From Acanthacorydalis orientalis (Eukaryota; Arthropoda; Insecta; Megaloptera; Corydalidae): 64,000 bases of DNA. The stretch spans positions 22,529,012 through 22,593,011 of the forward strand of contig CM068313.1 in assembly GCA_034766995.1 (NCBI GenBank). Reading direction: 5' to 3'. The notes below the pieces were generated by a model. The model saw only the letters and a program-made list of their open reading frames with translations, did no database searches and was not told where the DNA came from. The position numbers and the translations under genes are program-made. This document shows, piece after piece, positions 62,556 through 64,000 of this stretch. Position 1 is the first letter of the stretch; each line of letters starts with the position of its first letter.

Positions 62556-63397
62556 TTACTTCCAACTGGCAACAAATTTGTTTATTCCCATAAGATAGAA
62601 TTCTGGAGTCTTGGAATTAACGAATTCATGGAAAGCGCTTTGAAAGGATGCTTGATCTTTGAAGACCTTCTTTCGTAGGAAATTACTCAAATGTATTAAA
62701 AAATTATAATCTGTCGAAGACAGGACCGTATAATACGGTGGGTGAGATAAGATTTCATAACCCAGTTCATTTAATTTCTTTAAAGTCATTTGTGAGACGT
62801 GCGATCGGGCGTTGTCATGAAGAAGAATTGGTCCTCTTCGATTGACTAATGCGGGGTAATGCGCGTGTGTGTGTTTTAGAATGCATGAATGTAATTAATT
62901 TAATATAAATAAAACTGCAGGAAACCTATGTAGTGATGAATCCAAGTCATTAATTTGTCTTTTATTAATTAACGGCTGTACACATCTAATATTTAGTATT
63001 TGTTAACGTGCTGTTCTTGATCAGATCATATTGTTAACCGATTTTGAAATTTATATTAATAAAACGTTCAACTTTCTAAACACTAGACAATAATTATTTT
63101 CAATACTGAGATAATGATTTTTCAATAGTGAACACATGTTTGATGACTTTAAAGTTAGCACTTTAATGCGGGCCGTAAACGATGCAACTTCTCATATATT
63201 TCTTCAATTTCCGAATAATATTTTTTTGCTGGTATTGTTTTACCAGGATTTAAGAAATTGTAATGAATGATTCCACTTTCCGACCACCAAACTGTGACCA
63301 TAATCTTTTTTTTTTCATGAAGCATGAGCAGTTTCTGTTGCTTTACGCTCCAATTTAAACTCATACAACAAAATCGCGGGAATTTGCTTTTTTCCAT
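62556..63397 (-). pseudogene. mariner transposase pseudogene in two pieces
   Basis: The upstream piece (63397-63164) starts MEKSKFPRF, then has a deletion that removes the HTH domains and first catalytic aspartate, and resumes at KKIMVTVWWSESGIIHYNFL. The downstream piece (about 62855-62556) continues PALVNRRGPILLHDNARSH and ends GINKFVASWK. HDN (second aspartate) and SSTDYNF (third aspartate) are both intact and separated by exactly 34 residues. The two pieces are split by the insertion at 62856-63163, between the R-P-A-L and V-N-R codons. The copy retains two of three catalytic aspartates but lacks DNA-binding parts and cannot be functional. Confidence 0.9.
62847..63172. mobile_element. 308-bp insertion inside mariner with 9-bp target duplication
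   Basis: taatgcggg occurs at 62847-62855 and again at 63164-63172. Joining one copy to the outer flanks restores an uninterrupted mariner reading across PAL-V-N-R, so the 308 bp at 62856-63163 is a later insertion. The left edge reads gtaatgcgcgtgtgtgtgtt and the right edge gactttaaagttagcactt. They are not inverted repeats, and no protein is encoded. On the minus strand the insert ends in a (CA)n-like stretch, so a SINE or LINE 3' fragment is possible. The element type is not identified. Confidence 0.75.
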
Positions 63398-63586
63398 GAC
63401 TCATTTAAGAGATTATATCCAACAATACTGAAGAATGAAAACAACAGACATCAGCTGAAATCAGTAGTTCTAATTTCATTGTTTACAATGATGTATCACA
63501 TGATTATAACAAAAGATAACGGTAACTAGAAATATCGGCGCCAAACTTAAAATGATAAAAACCGCAATTATTTGTGCACCAACCCA

Positions 63587-63587
<1 letters not shown>

Positions 63588-63654
<67 letters not shown>

Positions 63655-63655
63655 T

Positions 63656-63711
<56 letters not shown>

Positions 63712-64000
63712 AACTAAAAATGAAATAAATATATAATGAAAATATTTCATGCTTGGTGGATAGAAAAAGAACAATTTATAAATAGTATCAATCAATACAA
63801 GTTGTACAAAAAGTTTTTATCTGTTGTAATATTTATTTAAAAAAAATGACACGTTCATTTCTCATTCTATTACTTTAATTCAAATAAAGCATTTTTTAAA
63901 CAAAACAAGTTTGTTAATAGCAACTATAGACTACGTCTATATTTGATAGAATTTCTTTCGATATAATTCCCATTCTTTTTTTTGTTCGATCAGCGAACAA
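63588..64000. other. TA/AAATA microsatellite then unrecognised AT-rich DNA
   Basis: From 63588 to about 63709 the sequence is TA array with aaat interruptions at three places, abutting the right end of the mariner. The last 290 bases hold no recognised feature. Confidence 0.7.

Larger units (their letters stand above)
62447..63587 (-). mobile_element. mariner (cecropia/Hsmar1-like), internally deleted and interrupted
   Basis: A 1141-bp mariner interval with ends ttagttggtgcacaaataat (left) and ttgggttggtgcacaaataa (right, reverse-complemented) that match over about 31 bases with few differences. TA borders both ends. Without the 308-bp secondary insertion and its duplicated 9 bp it would be about 824 bp, well short of the usual ~1.3 kb, so the element was already internally deleted. 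The coding strand is minus. The family guess rests on protein wording close to the SETMAR/Hsmar1 transposase type. Confidence 0.93.

Overview
The window is very AT-rich eukaryotic nuclear DNA (about a quarter G+C by eye; not counted). It carries several dozen (TA)n arrays, many joined to (TG/CA)n or (GA/CT)n, and a scatter of decayed transposons: mariner copies of at least three types, hAT-like non-autonomous elements, a foldback MITE family and RTE-like non-LTR retrotransposon debris. That mix fits an arthropod, most likely an insect. I cannot name the species or order. Operons, ribosome binding sites and CRISPR arrays are not expected and none is seen.

No intact protein-coding gene is visible. 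Most long reading frames are translations of TA repeats or low-complexity AT-rich DNA. Recognisable coding material is transposon-derived. It comprises a mariner transposase 3' part (1-470, +); an RTE-like reverse transcriptase remnant with AGFR and FADD motifs (4585-5480, -); a mariner-superfamily C-terminal remnant (9670-9975, -); three internally deleted mariners with both terminal inverted repeats (25562-26370 +, 41972-42383 -, 62447-63587 -); and a possible second LINE scrap (36621-36755, +). All are broken. The mariner at 62447-63587 is interrupted by a 308-bp insertion flanked by a perfect 9-bp duplication.

Non-coding mobile elements include a ~200-bp foldback MITE in four copies (16967, 28909, 30912, 51720), two hAT-like elements (9141-9516 and 44009-44345, each with a near-match 8-bp target duplication) and a ~79-bp mariner-end mini-element (13450-13529). 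Several TA-targeting elements sit directly against TA arrays.

Host signals are weak. Five higher-GC islands stand out: 11570-12050, 23212-23540, 24650-25030, 27000-27320 and 48650-49250. The 27.2-kb island is CpG-rich and holds a CTCF-like motif. Candidate exons are a 58-nt segment between consensus splice sites at 46248-46305 (+), a possible terminal exon at 50216-50383 (+) followed by AATAAA, and unrecognised protein-like frames at 23212-23385 (-) and 60644-60799 (-). The window is best read as intergenic or large-intron DNA.
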